Below, piece after piece: positions 1-6,638 of a stretch of 15,447 nt of DNA. The position numbers and the translations under genes are program-made. Position 1 is the stretch's first letter. Each line of letters opens with the position of its first letter. The notes under the pieces were generated by a model. It saw only the letters and a list, made by a program, of their open reading frames with translations. It ran no database searches and was not told the origin of the DNA. Source of the stretch: an uncultured Anaerolineae bacterium (GTDB lineage: Bacteria > Chloroflexota > Anaerolineae > B4-G1 > DUEL01); assembly GCA_937942115.1 (NCBI GenBank), contig CALDFY010000087.1, forward strand, positions 1-15,447, written 5' to 3'.

Positions 1-32
1 CGGGCGGCGAAGCCGCCCGCCCAAAAATCCCC
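1..32. repeat. GAA-triloop palindrome plus CCCAAAAATCCCC tail
   Basis: Positions 1-19 form a perfect 8-bp stem around the loop GAA at 9-11, and 20-32 reads CCCAAAAATCCCC. The same two-part element occurs inverted at 15416-15447. No T-run follows the stem on either strand, so this looks like an extragenic palindromic repeat and not a terminator. The window begins inside it, so its full extent is unknown. Confidence 0.7.
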
Positions 33-38
33 TTTCTT

Positions 39-128
39 CCCCCCTTTCCCCAGAGCGGAGCGATGGGGAGAGGGGGGCAAGGGGGGTGAGGGGCAAAGAA
101 GCCCGCCGCCCCCCAGAACAAGGGGGGC
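39..128. repeat. G/C-tract inverted repeats upstream of the CBS gene
   Basis: Arms 39-51 and 65-77 pair as a 13-bp stem with one T-G mismatch around a 13-nt loop. A second perfect 7-bp stem pairs 108-114 (GCCCCCC) with 122-128 (GGGGGGC). The strand asymmetry (C-tract then G-tract) and repeated G-runs resemble the palindromic block before the gene at 1142. No gene is supported here. A short open frame across this area depends on the low-complexity G-runs. Confidence 0.5.
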
Positions 129-149
129 GCAAAAAACCTACACTTGTGA

Positions 150-193
150 GGGAGAGGGGAGGGGTGGCCCGAAGGGCCGGGGTAGGGGTGAGG
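150..193. repeat. Framed hairpin module, copy A
   Basis: A constant left frame, GGGAGAGGGGAGGGG, is followed by a hairpin at 166-178 (GGCCC-GAA-GGGCC) and a right frame close to GGGGTAGGGGTGAGG. The same frames recur at 1068-1113 around a different hairpin. This is an intergenic repeat 40 bp upstream of the CBS gene; any regulatory role is unknown. Confidence 0.55.
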
Positions 194-233
194 CTGAATA
201 GTTACGGCGAAAATACCACCGAGGAGGTATCCC

Positions 234-908
234 ATGTTAGTCGGCGAACGGATGACCCCACGCCCTATCACCGTAACCGAGGAAACGTCCCTCCCTGAGG
301 CGCTGGAACTGATGCGGAAGGAGAAAATCCGCCGTCTCCCGGTCCTGGATAAACACGGGAAACTGGTGGGCATTGTCACCGAACTGGACCTTCTGCGGGC
401 CTCTCCCTCCCCGGCGACCACGCTGAGCATCTACGAAATCCCCTACCTCCTCTCCAAAGTTAAGATGCGAGACATTATGACCCGCAAGGTCATCACGGTC
501 ACCGAGGACACCCCCATAGAAGAGGCGGCCCGCATTATGGCCGATAACAAAATCGGCGGCCTGCCCGTGATGCGGGACGACAAACTGGTCGGCATCATCA
601 CGGAGACGGACATCTTCAAACTGATGCTGGAACTCTTCGGCGCCCGCCAGAGCGGCATCCGCGTGACCCTCTCCGTGCCCGATGAGAAAGGCGTCCTGGC
701 CCGGGTGACCGGCAAGATTGCCGAAATAGGCGGCAACATCCTCTCTCTGGGCACCGCGATGGGCGAGGATCCGACCACCAGCATCTTGATCCTCCGGGTG
801 GCGGATGTCTCCGAAGAGGCGCTGGTGGCGGCGCTGAACGGTCTGGGCGGCGGCATCCGGGTCACCCACTCCCGCACCTGCACCCTGCCCGTCTGCCCGA
901 CCGGATAG
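234..908 (+). CDS. CBS-CBS-ACT domain protein (AcuB-like)
   Basis: A 224-residue cytosolic protein. CBS domain 1 spans about residues 5-55 (MTPRPITV start, LVGIVTELDLL end). CBS domain 2 spans about 78-132 (MRDIMTRKVITV, LVGIITETDIF). An ACT domain spans about 142-212 (VTLSVPDEKGVLARVTGKIAE). CBS pairs usually bind adenine nucleotides and ACT domains bind amino acids or other small ligands, so this is probably a metabolite-sensing regulator; its ligand and partner cannot be read from sequence. The ATG at 234 has a strong Shine-Dalgarno, GAGGAGGT at 221-228, with 5-nt spacing. The last residues (CTLPVC) add two cysteines outside the ACT fold. The gene is flanked on both sides by palindromic repeats, so it is probably a single-gene transcription unit. 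Domain assignment is firm, physiological role unknown. Confidence 0.9.
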   Translation: MLVGERMTPRPITVTEETSLPEALELMRKEKIRRLPVLDKHGKLVGIVTELDLLRASPSPATTLSIYEIPYLLSKVKMRDIMTRKVITVTEDTPIEEAARIMADNKIGGLPVMRDDKLVGIITETDIFKLMLELFGARQSGIRVTLSVPDEKGVLARVTGKIAEIGGNILSLGTAMGEDPTTSILILRVADVSEEALVAALNGLGGGIRVTHSRTCTLPVCPTG

Positions 909-1025
909 ACTCCATTCGGAGGCAGGGCCGGGGGAGGGGCACAGGCGTTAACTTTAGGCGCCGCGCAGGTTGGGTTGCCGCCTCGGAAGCCGACGGAAGT
1001 CAGTCGCCCTGGGCCTTCCCCCCCC

Positions 1026-1113
1026 GCCGCCTTCGGCGGCACCCCCTCCCTCTCCCGAACTTCGTTCGGGAGAGGGGAGGGGGTAGCGGCGCAGCCGCTG
1101 GGGGTGGGGTGAG
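1026..1113. repeat. Cluster of triloop palindromes, copy B of framed module
   Basis: Three palindromes stand in a row before the gene at 1142. The first is GCCGCC-TTC-GGCGGC at 1026-1040. The second is a stem of about 19 bp, 1042-1060 with 1064-1083, around TTC at 1061-1063, with one bulged G. The third is AGCGGC-GCA-GCCGCT at 1085-1099. The segment 1068-1113 repeats the constant frames of 150-193 with a different hairpin between them. The segment 909-1025 to the left holds nothing I recognise. The right edge ends about 18 nt before the Shine-Dalgarno of the next gene. Confidence 0.6.
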
Positions 1114-1141
1114 GAGCGGGCGGCCCGCCCAGGAGCACGCA

Positions 1142-2824
1142 ATGGACATCCCGAACCTCCGCTGGTGGGGGTGGGGCACCCTGGATCGCTCCTACCCCCT
1201 GGAGAACCGACCGCGCTTCTGGCCTACGCTGCGGGCCTGGCTGGAACTGCCCGAAGACCTGACGGAACGCCCGCCGGTTCCGCTGGAATCGGTCCAACTC
1301 CGCCCCTCCCGCCTGGACGACCCGGTCCTGGCCTCGCTGCGCCGACTGGTCGGAGAGGAGGCGGTCCGGCTGGACCGGCGCGCCCGCGTGGAGCACGCCT
1401 GCGGCAAGGCCTACCGGGACCTGGTGCGCGTGCGGGCCGGCCACATCCCCAACCCGCCGGATGCCGTCGTCTATCCGGCCGATGAGGGACAGGTGGCGGC
1501 GGTGGTCGCCTGGGCCGCCGACCGGGACATCCTCGTCATCCCCTTCGGCGGCGGGAGCACCGTCCTGGGCGCCGTGGAGCCGCCCCCCGACGACCGCCCC
1601 GCCATCAGCCTGGACCTGGCCCGGCTGGACCGGCTCATCTCCATAGACCCCGTCTCCCGGACCGCCCGCATTCAGGCCGGCGCGACGGGGCCGGAGGTGG
1701 AGGCGCAACTGAACGCCCACGGCTTCACCCTGGGCCACTTCCCCCAGTCCTTTGAGTTCTCCACCCTCGGCGGCTGGATCGCCACCCGGGGCGCCGGTCA
1801 GACTTCCACCGGCTACGGCAAGATAGAGCACATGACCCAGGCGGTCCAGGTCGTCACCCCGGTGGGCATCATAGAGACGCGCGACGTCCCCGCCGGCGCC
1901 ACCGGCCCCAGCCTGCTGGAAATCCTGGTCGGTTCGGAGGGGGCCTGCGGCGTCATCACCCAGGCGACGATGCGCATCTCCCCCCGCCCCGAAGTCCAGG
2001 ACTACCGGGGCTTCCTCTTCCACCGGCTGGAGGACGCCGTCGCCGCGCTGCGCGACCTGATGCAACAGGGCCCCTGCCCCACCATCGCCCGCCTCTCCGA
2101 CCCCGAGGAGACCGCCGGTTTTGCCGCGATGGCCCACACCCACTCCGGCCTGCGGGCGCTGGGGGATTGGGCCGCCGACCGGTACCTGGCCTGGAAGGGC
2201 CACAGCCTGACCGGCGGGAGTTGCTTCCTGCTCCTGGGCTACGACGGCCGCCCGGAGGACGTCCGCCCCCGCTGGCGGCGCGCGACCGAAATCTGCCGGG
2301 ACCACGGCGGCCTGCCCCTGGGCCGGAGTGTCGGCGAGTCCTGGAAACGGGAACGGTTCGCCCATCCGTATCTGCGGGATACCCTCTTAGGCGTCGGCGT
2401 TATGGTGGACACGCTGGAGACGGCCACCACCTGGTCCAACCTGCTCCCCCTTTACGAGGCGATGACGGCGGCCATCCGGGCGGCCATCCGGAATACCGGC
2501 GGCGGCCCCGGCTACGTGATGACCCATATCTCCCACAGTTACCCCTGGGGGGCGTCCCTCTACACCACCTTCCTGGGCCGCCAGGTGCCCGGAGCGGAGA
2601 TAGAGCAATGGTGGGCGGTAAAGGAAGCGGCAACGGAGGCGATCTTAGCCGCCGGAGGGACCCTCAGCCACCATCACGGCGTCGGCCGCGACCACGCCCC
2701 CTGGCTCCGGGAGGAGGTCGGCCCCCTGGGCCTGAAAGTTCTGCAGGCCGTCAAGGCCACCCTGGACCCCACCGGCATTATGAATCCGGGGGTCCTGCTT
2801 CCGACTACTGACCACAGACCATAG
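1142..2824 (+). CDS. AGPS-like FAD-binding oxidase (alkyl-DHAP synthase family)
   Basis: A 560-residue flavoprotein. It starts with the RWWGWG motif (residues 7-12) typical of alkyldihydroxyacetonephosphate synthases. A PCMH-type FAD domain follows (YPADEGQ about 111, PFGGGST 134-140, TLGGWIATRGAGQTSTGYG 208-226, GSEGACGVIT about 265-273). The C-terminal cap carries SHHHGVGRDH (509-518), the family's active-site His cluster, and ends DPTGIMNPGVLLP. AGPS exchanges the acyl chain of acyl-DHAP for a fatty alcohol, forming the ether bond. Bacterial homologues vary, so the substrate here is inferred. ATG 1142 has AGGAG at 1131-1135; an in-frame start at 1109 lies within palindromic DNA and is less likely. 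The last six residues, TTDHRP, and the TAG stop come from a heptamer array beginning at 2801. A glpD-like gene follows, which fits DHAP metabolism. Generic FAD-linked oxidase is the fallback. Confidence 0.85.
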   Translation: MDIPNLRWWGWGTLDRSYPLENRPRFWPTLRAWLELPEDLTERPPVPLESVQLRPSRLDDPVLASLRRLVGEEAVRLDRRARVEHACGKAYRDLVRVRAGHIPNPPDAVVYPADEGQVAAVVAWAADRDILVIPFGGGSTVLGAVEPPPDDRPAISLDLARLDRLISIDPVSRTARIQAGATGPEVEAQLNAHGFTLGHFPQSFEFSTLGGWIATRGAGQTSTGYGKIEHMTQAVQVVTPVGIIETRDVPAGATGPSLLEILVGSEGACGVITQATMRISPRPEVQDYRGFLFHRLEDAVAALRDLMQQGPCPTIARLSDPEETAGFAAMAHTHSGLRALGDWAADRYLAWKGHSLTGGSCFLLLGYDGRPEDVRPRWRRATEICRDHGGLPLGRSVGESWKRERFAHPYLRDTLLGVGVMVDTLETATTWSNLLPLYEAMTAAIRAAIRNTGGGPGYVMTHISHSYPWGASLYTTFLGRQVPGAEIEQWWAVKEAATEAILAAGGTLSHHHGVGRDHAPWLREEVGPLGLKVLQAVKATLDPTGIMNPGVLLPTTDHRP

Positions 2825-2863
2825 ACCACAGACCACGAAATACGGAGTACGGAATACTCAAGA
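2801..2863 (+). repeat. Heptamer array between AGPS-like gene and glpD
   Basis: Nine consecutive 7-nt units in perfect phase: CCGACTA, CTGACCA, CAGACCA, TAGACCA, CAGACCA, CGAAATA, CGGAGTA, CGGAATA, CTCAAGA. The third base is G in eight of the nine, and every unit ends in A. The TAG opening the fourth unit (2822-2824) is the stop codon of the upstream gene, and the array ends 4 nt before the ATG of glpD. It therefore occupies nearly the whole spacer. It resembles in style the cyanobacterial short tandemly repeated repetitive (STRR) heptamers. A related, larger array lies at 6527-6638. Confidence 0.8.
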
Positions 2864-2867
2864 ATCC

Positions 2868-4502
2868 ATGGAGCCCTTTCTCCCATCCAACCATCGGCCG
2901 TTTTCCGTTTCTGCTCGCGAAGAGAACCTGACCCGCCTCGCCGATGAGACCTTTGACGTCCTGGTCATCGGCGGCGGCATCACCGGCGCCGCCATCGCGC
3001 GGGACGCGGCGATGCGGGGCTTCCGCACTGCGCTGGTGGAGAAGGGAGATTTCGCCGTCGGCACCAGCAGCCGCTCCACCCGCCTGGTTCACGGCGGCAT
3101 CCGCTACCTGGAGTACGGCGAGTTCCGTCTGGTCTTTGACGCCTGCACCGAGCGGCGCATCCTGCGCCGCATCGCCCCCCGCCTGGTCCGTCCCCTGGCC
3201 TTCCTCTACCCCCTCTACGCCGGTCAGCGCCCCCCGGCCTGGAAACTCCGCCTGGGCCTCACCCTCTACGACGCCCTCAGCCTGTTCCGCAACGTCCAGA
3301 TGCACCGCTGGCTCTCCCCCGAGGAGGCCGCGCGCCGGGAGCCCCTGGTCGCCGGGCGGGGCCTGCTCGGCGTGGGCCGCTACTACGATGCCCAGGTGAA
3401 CGACGCCCGTCTCACCCTGACCATGGCCCGCGCTGCCCACCTGCACGGCGCGGTGGTCGTCAACTATACCCCCGTCGTCGGCCTCATGAAGGCCGGGGGA
3501 CGGGTCGTCGGCGCGCAGGTGGTGGACGCGCGCACCGGTCGGGAGATAGAAGTCCGGGCGCGCGGGGTCGTCAACGCCACCGGCGTCTGGACCGACCGGA
3601 TCCGCGCCCTGGACGACCCCGATGCCCGCCCGATGATCCGTCCCACCAAAGGCATCCATCTTCTCATCCCGCGCGCCCGTCTCCCCCTCCACCACGCCGT
3701 CATCTTCACCTCTCCGCGCGATGGCCGCCATATGTTCGTCATCCCCTGGAAGGACTTCGCCCTCATCGGCACTACCGACACCGACTACCAGGGGAATCTG
3801 GAGAACCCCGCCGCCGATTCCGGCGACGTGGAGTACTTGCTGGAGGCCGTCAACCATCTCTTTCCCGGCGCCCGCATCGGCGAGGCGGACATCGTCAGCA
3901 CCTTTGCCGGACTGCGCCCCCTGGTGGCCGCGCCGGGCCATCCCTCTGCCGTCTCCCGCACCCACGTCATCGTGGAGAGTCCTTCGGGACTGGTGACCAT
4001 CACCGGCGGCAAACTGACCACCGCCCGCCGCATGGCCGAAGAGTTGACCGATCTCGTCCAGAAGCGGCTGGCCAAAATGGGCGTTCCGGCCCGGTCCGGT
4101 TGCCGGACCCGGGAGCCCCTGGAGGGCGCGCAGATAGAGACGGTGGAGATAGAGATGCCGGACGAGCGGGTGGCCCGCCATCTGGTGGAGACCTACGGCG
4201 GCGACGCCCGCTGGATTCTGGGCTACGTGGAGGAGAACCCCGCGCTGGGTGAGCCGATGGTGCCGGGATTGCCGTACCTGCTGGCGGAGGCCCTCTACGC
4301 CGTCGGGCACGAAATGGCCGTGACCCTCAGCGATGTCCTGATTCGTCGCACCCACGTCATCTACGATGCCCGCGATGGGGGCCTGAGCCGCGCGCGGGCC
4401 GTCGCGGAGGTGATGGCCCCCCGCCTGGGCTGGGACGAGGCAGAGGTGGAGCGCCAACTGGCCGACTACGCCGCGCAGGTGGCGCTGACCCGGAGTCCGT
4501 AA
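2868..4502 (+). CDS. glpD: Glycerol-3-phosphate dehydrogenase, GlpD type
   Basis: A 544-residue FAD-dependent dehydrogenase oxidising sn-glycerol 3-phosphate to DHAP, normally membrane-associated and feeding electrons to quinones. The Rossmann FAD site is VLVIGGGITGAAIARDAAMRG (about 31-51). The family signature SSRSTRLVHGGIRYLE is at 67-82, with FTSPRDGRHMFVIPWKDFALIGTTDTDY in the substrate domain. GLRPLVAA precedes ITGGKLTTARRMAEE, and the C-terminal alpha-helical DAO_C region runs from about 430. ATG 2868 lies 4 nt beyond a heptamer array and has no good Shine-Dalgarno. Family members usually begin near SAREENL (residue 15 here), so about 14 N-terminal residues look extra, perhaps recruited from sequence next to the array. 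No alternative ATG, GTG or TTG is obvious between them. The preceding AGPS-like gene uses a DHAP ester, so the pair may be functionally linked. Confidence 0.92.
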   Translation: MEPFLPSNHRPFSVSAREENLTRLADETFDVLVIGGGITGAAIARDAAMRGFRTALVEKGDFAVGTSSRSTRLVHGGIRYLEYGEFRLVFDACTERRILRRIAPRLVRPLAFLYPLYAGQRPPAWKLRLGLTLYDALSLFRNVQMHRWLSPEEAARREPLVAGRGLLGVGRYYDAQVNDARLTLTMARAAHLHGAVVVNYTPVVGLMKAGGRVVGAQVVDARTGREIEVRARGVVNATGVWTDRIRALDDPDARPMIRPTKGIHLLIPRARLPLHHAVIFTSPRDGRHMFVIPWKDFALIGTTDTDYQGNLENPAADSGDVEYLLEAVNHLFPGARIGEADIVSTFAGLRPLVAAPGHPSAVSRTHVIVESPSGLVTITGGKLTTARRMAEELTDLVQKRLAKMGVPARSGCRTREPLEGAQIETVEIEMPDERVARHLVETYGGDARWILGYVEENPALGEPMVPGLPYLLAEALYAVGHEMAVTLSDVLIRRTHVIYDARDGGLSRARAVAEVMAPRLGWDEAEVERQLADYAAQVALTRSP

Positions 4503-4505
4503 AGC

Positions 4506-4547
4506 GGGAAGGAAGCCAGAAGCAGGACGCAAGGGGTGAGAGGCGTG
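4506..4547 (+). repeat. Possible degenerate heptamer tract before the small ORF
   Basis: The 45-nt spacer after glpD can be divided into six 7-nt units ending exactly at the ATG at 4548: GGGAAGG, AAGCCAG, AAGCAGG, ACGCAAG, GGGTGAG, AGGCGTG. Only units 2-4 resemble each other (A-A/C-G-C-N-N-G). Position and period match the clearer arrays at 2801 and 6527, but periodicity is weak and could be chance. Confidence 0.3.
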
Positions 4548-4793
4548 ATGAACCCCTTACTTTCTGACACTGCCCTCGGAGCGGAGCGGGTCCGGCTGGC
4601 CCGTATCCGCCAGATGTCGGCGGGCGAGAAATTGGCCGCAGTAGACGCGATGGCTGCCCTGCTGCGAACGCTGGTGCTGGGCCGCATCCGGCAGTGCCAC
4701 CCAGAGGCAACCCCTGAGGAGGTCCGTCGGCGGCTGGCAGAACAGATGCTGGGACCGGAACTGGCCCGAAAGGTCTATGGCGATGCAGGGTGA
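4548..4793 (+). CDS. Small helical protein of unknown function, first gene of a two-gene module
   Basis: An 81-residue protein rich in Ala, Leu, Arg and Glu, predicted fully helical, with no signal peptide or membrane segment. The pattern MSAGEKLAAVDAMAALLRTLVLGRIRQ, then HPEATPEEVRRRLAEQMLGPELARKVYG, matches from memory a widespread uncharacterised family in Chloroflexota, cyanobacteria and planctomycetes. Members often precede a nucleotidyltransferase-like gene, resembling a toxin-antitoxin layout. ATG 4548 is preceded by AAGGGGTGAG at 4531-4540; a GTG at 4536 adds four residues and is the alternative. The stop TGA (4791-4793) overlaps the next start (GTGA), indicating translational coupling. 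The partner is truncated, so the module is probably no longer complete. No function is assigned. Confidence 0.7.
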   Translation: MNPLLSDTALGAERVRLARIRQMSAGEKLAAVDAMAALLRTLVLGRIRQCHPEATPEEVRRRLAEQMLGPELARKVYGDAG

Positions 4794-4993
4794 CTTCATC
4801 GGATATTGTTCTGGCGAAACTGGAATGGTACCGCCTGGGAGGCGAGGTCTCCGACCGCCAGTGGCAGGACGTGATCGGCGTACTGGCGGTGCAGGCGGAG
4901 GGCCTGGACCTGGATTATCTCCGCCGTTGGGCGGAACAACTGGGCGTCCGGAACCTGCTGGAGCGTGCGCTGGCTGAGGCGAGATTGGCGTAG
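4790..4993 (+). pseudogene. C-terminal remnant of a nucleotidyltransferase-like (DUF6036-type) gene
   Basis: A 67-codon frame starting GTG at 4790, overlapping the previous stop by 4 nt. It reads SSDIVLAKLEWYRLGGEVSD, then RQWQDVIGVLAVQAEGLDLD, then YLRRWAEQLGVRNLLERALAE. From memory this matches the C-terminal third of a nucleotidyltransferase-like family of roughly 170-190 residues, whose N-terminal part carries a GGS-type motif and the catalytic acidic residues. All of that is missing here, and no such coding appears upstream in any frame because the companion gene occupies the space. An in-frame deletion just after the start codon would give this structure while keeping the coupled start. 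It may still be translated as a helical peptide, but catalysis is not expected. The end is 12 nt before the LCP gene. Confidence 0.6.
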
Positions 4994-5005
4994 CACCGGG
5001 AGACC

Positions 5006-6529
5006 ATGAAACGCCGTCGTACGGACTGGGCCGCCCTGCAGGGATGCGCGCTCACCGCATTCCTGCTCCTCTGGCTGATCGGAGCCGGACTGGTGGGCTA
5101 TACCTTCGTCGCGCTGGGGCGGCAGCCCACCCCGGCCCCGGTGCCGACGCCGACTCCCACCCCCGACCCCTCCCCCACGCCGACGGCGACGGCAACCCCC
5201 ACCCCGACGGCGACGCCGACCCCAACGCCGACCCCCAGCCCAACGCCGACCCCATCGCCGACGCCCACACCGACCGCCACGCCCACCCCGCGCCCCACCC
5301 TTATCTTCCGCGCGCCGCCGGGCACCCTGGTGGTCCCCTCCCCCTTCCCGATGCCCACGGCCGACCCCAACGCGCCGCCCGACGCGGCCGTCCCGACGCC
5401 CGTCAACCCCATCCCGGTCGCCGCCGACGCCGTCAATATCGTCGTCCTGGGCAGCGACAAGCGCCCCCACTGGACGGAGTGGCACACCGACGCCATCCAC
5501 ATCGTCTCCATCCAGCGCAACCGGGCCGCCGTCTCCGTCATCTCCATCCCGCGCGACCTCTACGTCTACATCCCCGGCGACGGGATGAACCGGATCAACA
5601 TGGCCGACTACCACGGCGAGGCCACCGGCTACCCCGGCGGCGGGTGGGCCAACCTGCGGGATACCCTCCTCTACAATCTGGGCATCCGCGCCGACTATTA
5701 CGTCCGCACCGACTTTGACGGCCTCATCGGCATCGTGGACGCGCTGGGCGGCATAGACGTCCCCGTCCACTGCCGCCTGAGCGACCACTGGCCCTACCCC
5801 GACGCCAGCGGACAATATCCCATTTTCACCCTGGAGCCGGGCGTCCACCATCTGGACGGCGAACAAGCCCTCTGGTACGCCCGATCCCGGATGACTACCA
5901 GTGTCTTCTCCCGGGACCGCCGTCAGCAACAGGTTCTGCAGGCCATCTGGCACAAACTCCGGGACGGCGGCTGGCTGGCGCAGATTCCCACCCTCTGGGA
6001 CCAGTTCCAGAGCATGTTCGTGACCAACCTGGACCTGCCCACCGTTCTGGACCTGGCGCGGGTGGCGTTCTTCCTGCAGGAGCAGAACATCCGCTACTAC
6101 AACATCGGCGCCCGGCACGTGACGCCCTGGGTGACCCCCTGGGGTGGGAACGTCTTCCTGCCCCGGTGGGAGGAGATAGAGCCCATACTGGCGGAGGCGA
6201 TGGCGCCGCCCCCCGAGGGCCGCCTGACCCGCACCTTTCTGCCGGTGGAAGTCTGGAACGGGACGCCCAACCCTGACTGGGACCTGCTGGCGGTGGACCG
6301 GTTGGTCCGGGCCGGCTTCCCGGCTATGCCGGGTCAACCGGACCGGCGGGACTATCCCCAGACGATGCTGATTGTCTTTCGGGAACATGCCAAAGGGATG
6401 GGCGTGGAGGACCTGAAGCGGATGTTCGGAATTCCGGAGGAGCGGGTGTCCTACCAACCCAACTGGGGCACTGCCTACGGCTTCCGCCTGATTATCGGCG
6501 CCGATTATCAGACGTGCTATGAGCGGTAG
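5006..6529 (+). CDS. LytR-CpsA-Psr (LCP) family protein with Pro-Thr stalk
   Basis: A 507-residue membrane-anchored protein. The cytoplasmic start is basic (MKRRR), followed by a membrane segment at about 15-37, a low-complexity Pro-Thr stalk at 41-98 and a second Pro-rich linker to about 140. The LCP catalytic domain spans about 141-365, with the conserved stretches VLGSDKR, DAIHIVSI, SIPRDLYVYIPG (about 180-191), NRINMADYHG, LDGEQALWYARSR and FSRDRRQQQVLQAI. A LytR_C-like domain follows at about 411-500 (LPVEVWNGTPNPDWDLLAVDRL). LCP enzymes transfer polyprenyl-linked glycans to the cell wall or proteins. ATG 5006 has GGAG at 4999-5002, with spacing of only 3 nt. The stop TAG is the first unit of a heptamer array. 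The downstream glycan operon is a plausible source of substrate, which is inference from proximity. Confidence 0.92.
   Translation: MKRRRTDWAALQGCALTAFLLLWLIGAGLVGYTFVALGRQPTPAPVPTPTPTPDPSPTPTATATPTPTATPTPTPTPSPTPTPSPTPTPTATPTPRPTLIFRAPPGTLVVPSPFPMPTADPNAPPDAAVPTPVNPIPVAADAVNIVVLGSDKRPHWTEWHTDAIHIVSIQRNRAAVSVISIPRDLYVYIPGDGMNRINMADYHGEATGYPGGGWANLRDTLLYNLGIRADYYVRTDFDGLIGIVDALGGIDVPVHCRLSDHWPYPDASGQYPIFTLEPGVHHLDGEQALWYARSRMTTSVFSRDRRQQQVLQAIWHKLRDGGWLAQIPTLWDQFQSMFVTNLDLPTVLDLARVAFFLQEQNIRYYNIGARHVTPWVTPWGGNVFLPRWEEIEPILAEAMAPPPEGRLTRTFLPVEVWNGTPNPDWDLLAVDRLVRAGFPAMPGQPDRRDYPQTMLIVFREHAKGMGVEDLKRMFGIPEERVSYQPNWGTAYGFRLIIGADYQTCYER
5126..5299 (+). repeat. Low-complexity Pro-Thr coding repeat in the LCP gene
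   Basis: Residues 41-98 of the LCP protein are almost only Pro, Thr, Ala and Ser, encoded by CCNACN dipeptide repeats interrupted by GCG and TCC codons. The tract places the catalytic domain away from the membrane. Its tandem character makes length variation by slippage likely between strains. Both alternative frames stay open, which explains long spurious frames on both strands here. Confidence 0.8.
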
Positions 6530-6638
6530 ACCACAGACGACAGACCATAGACCACAGACGATAGACCATAGACGACAGACCACAGACGACGGGGGGCCGT
6601 GGTCGGTGGTCGGTGGTCGGTGGTCGGTAGTCGTGGTG
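6527..6638 (+). repeat. Heptamer array with inverted second half
   Basis: Nine in-phase heptamers of consensus YAGACSA run from 6527 to 6589. A G-rich centre follows (CGGGGGGCCG, 6590-6599), then four exact TGGTCGG units (6600-6627) and a degenerate TAGTCGT (6628-6634). TGGTCGG reverse-complements to CCGACCA, one base from CAGACCA, so the right half is an inverted, more uniform version of the left half and the whole can fold as a long imperfect hairpin. The first unit supplies the TAG stop of the LCP gene, and the right edge supplies the probable GTG start of the next gene. Confidence 0.85.

Noticed and set aside
86..298. Small + strand frame before and inside the CBS gene
   Set aside because: It is built from G-run repeats, overlaps the well-supported start at 234, and has no Shine-Dalgarno.
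443..2365. Long open frame of 640 codons on the - strand
   Set aside because: It lies opposite the CBS and AGPS-like genes, crosses the intergenic palindromes, and has a Gly/Ala/Asp/Gln-rich composition with no domain pattern. It is a by-product of high GC.
2805..4532. 575-codon open frame on the - strand opposite glpD
   Set aside because: The + strand protein has all GlpD motifs. This frame starts and ends in repeats and shows no family pattern.
6519..6632. N-terminal extension of the YqeB-like protein from ATG 6519
   Set aside because: The 38 residues are coded by the heptamer array and the end of the LCP gene. The other two frames of the array contain stops, so openness here is chance.
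6527..6638. CRISPR array
   Set aside because: Units are 7 nt with no spacers, and no cas gene is present. It is a simple tandem repeat.
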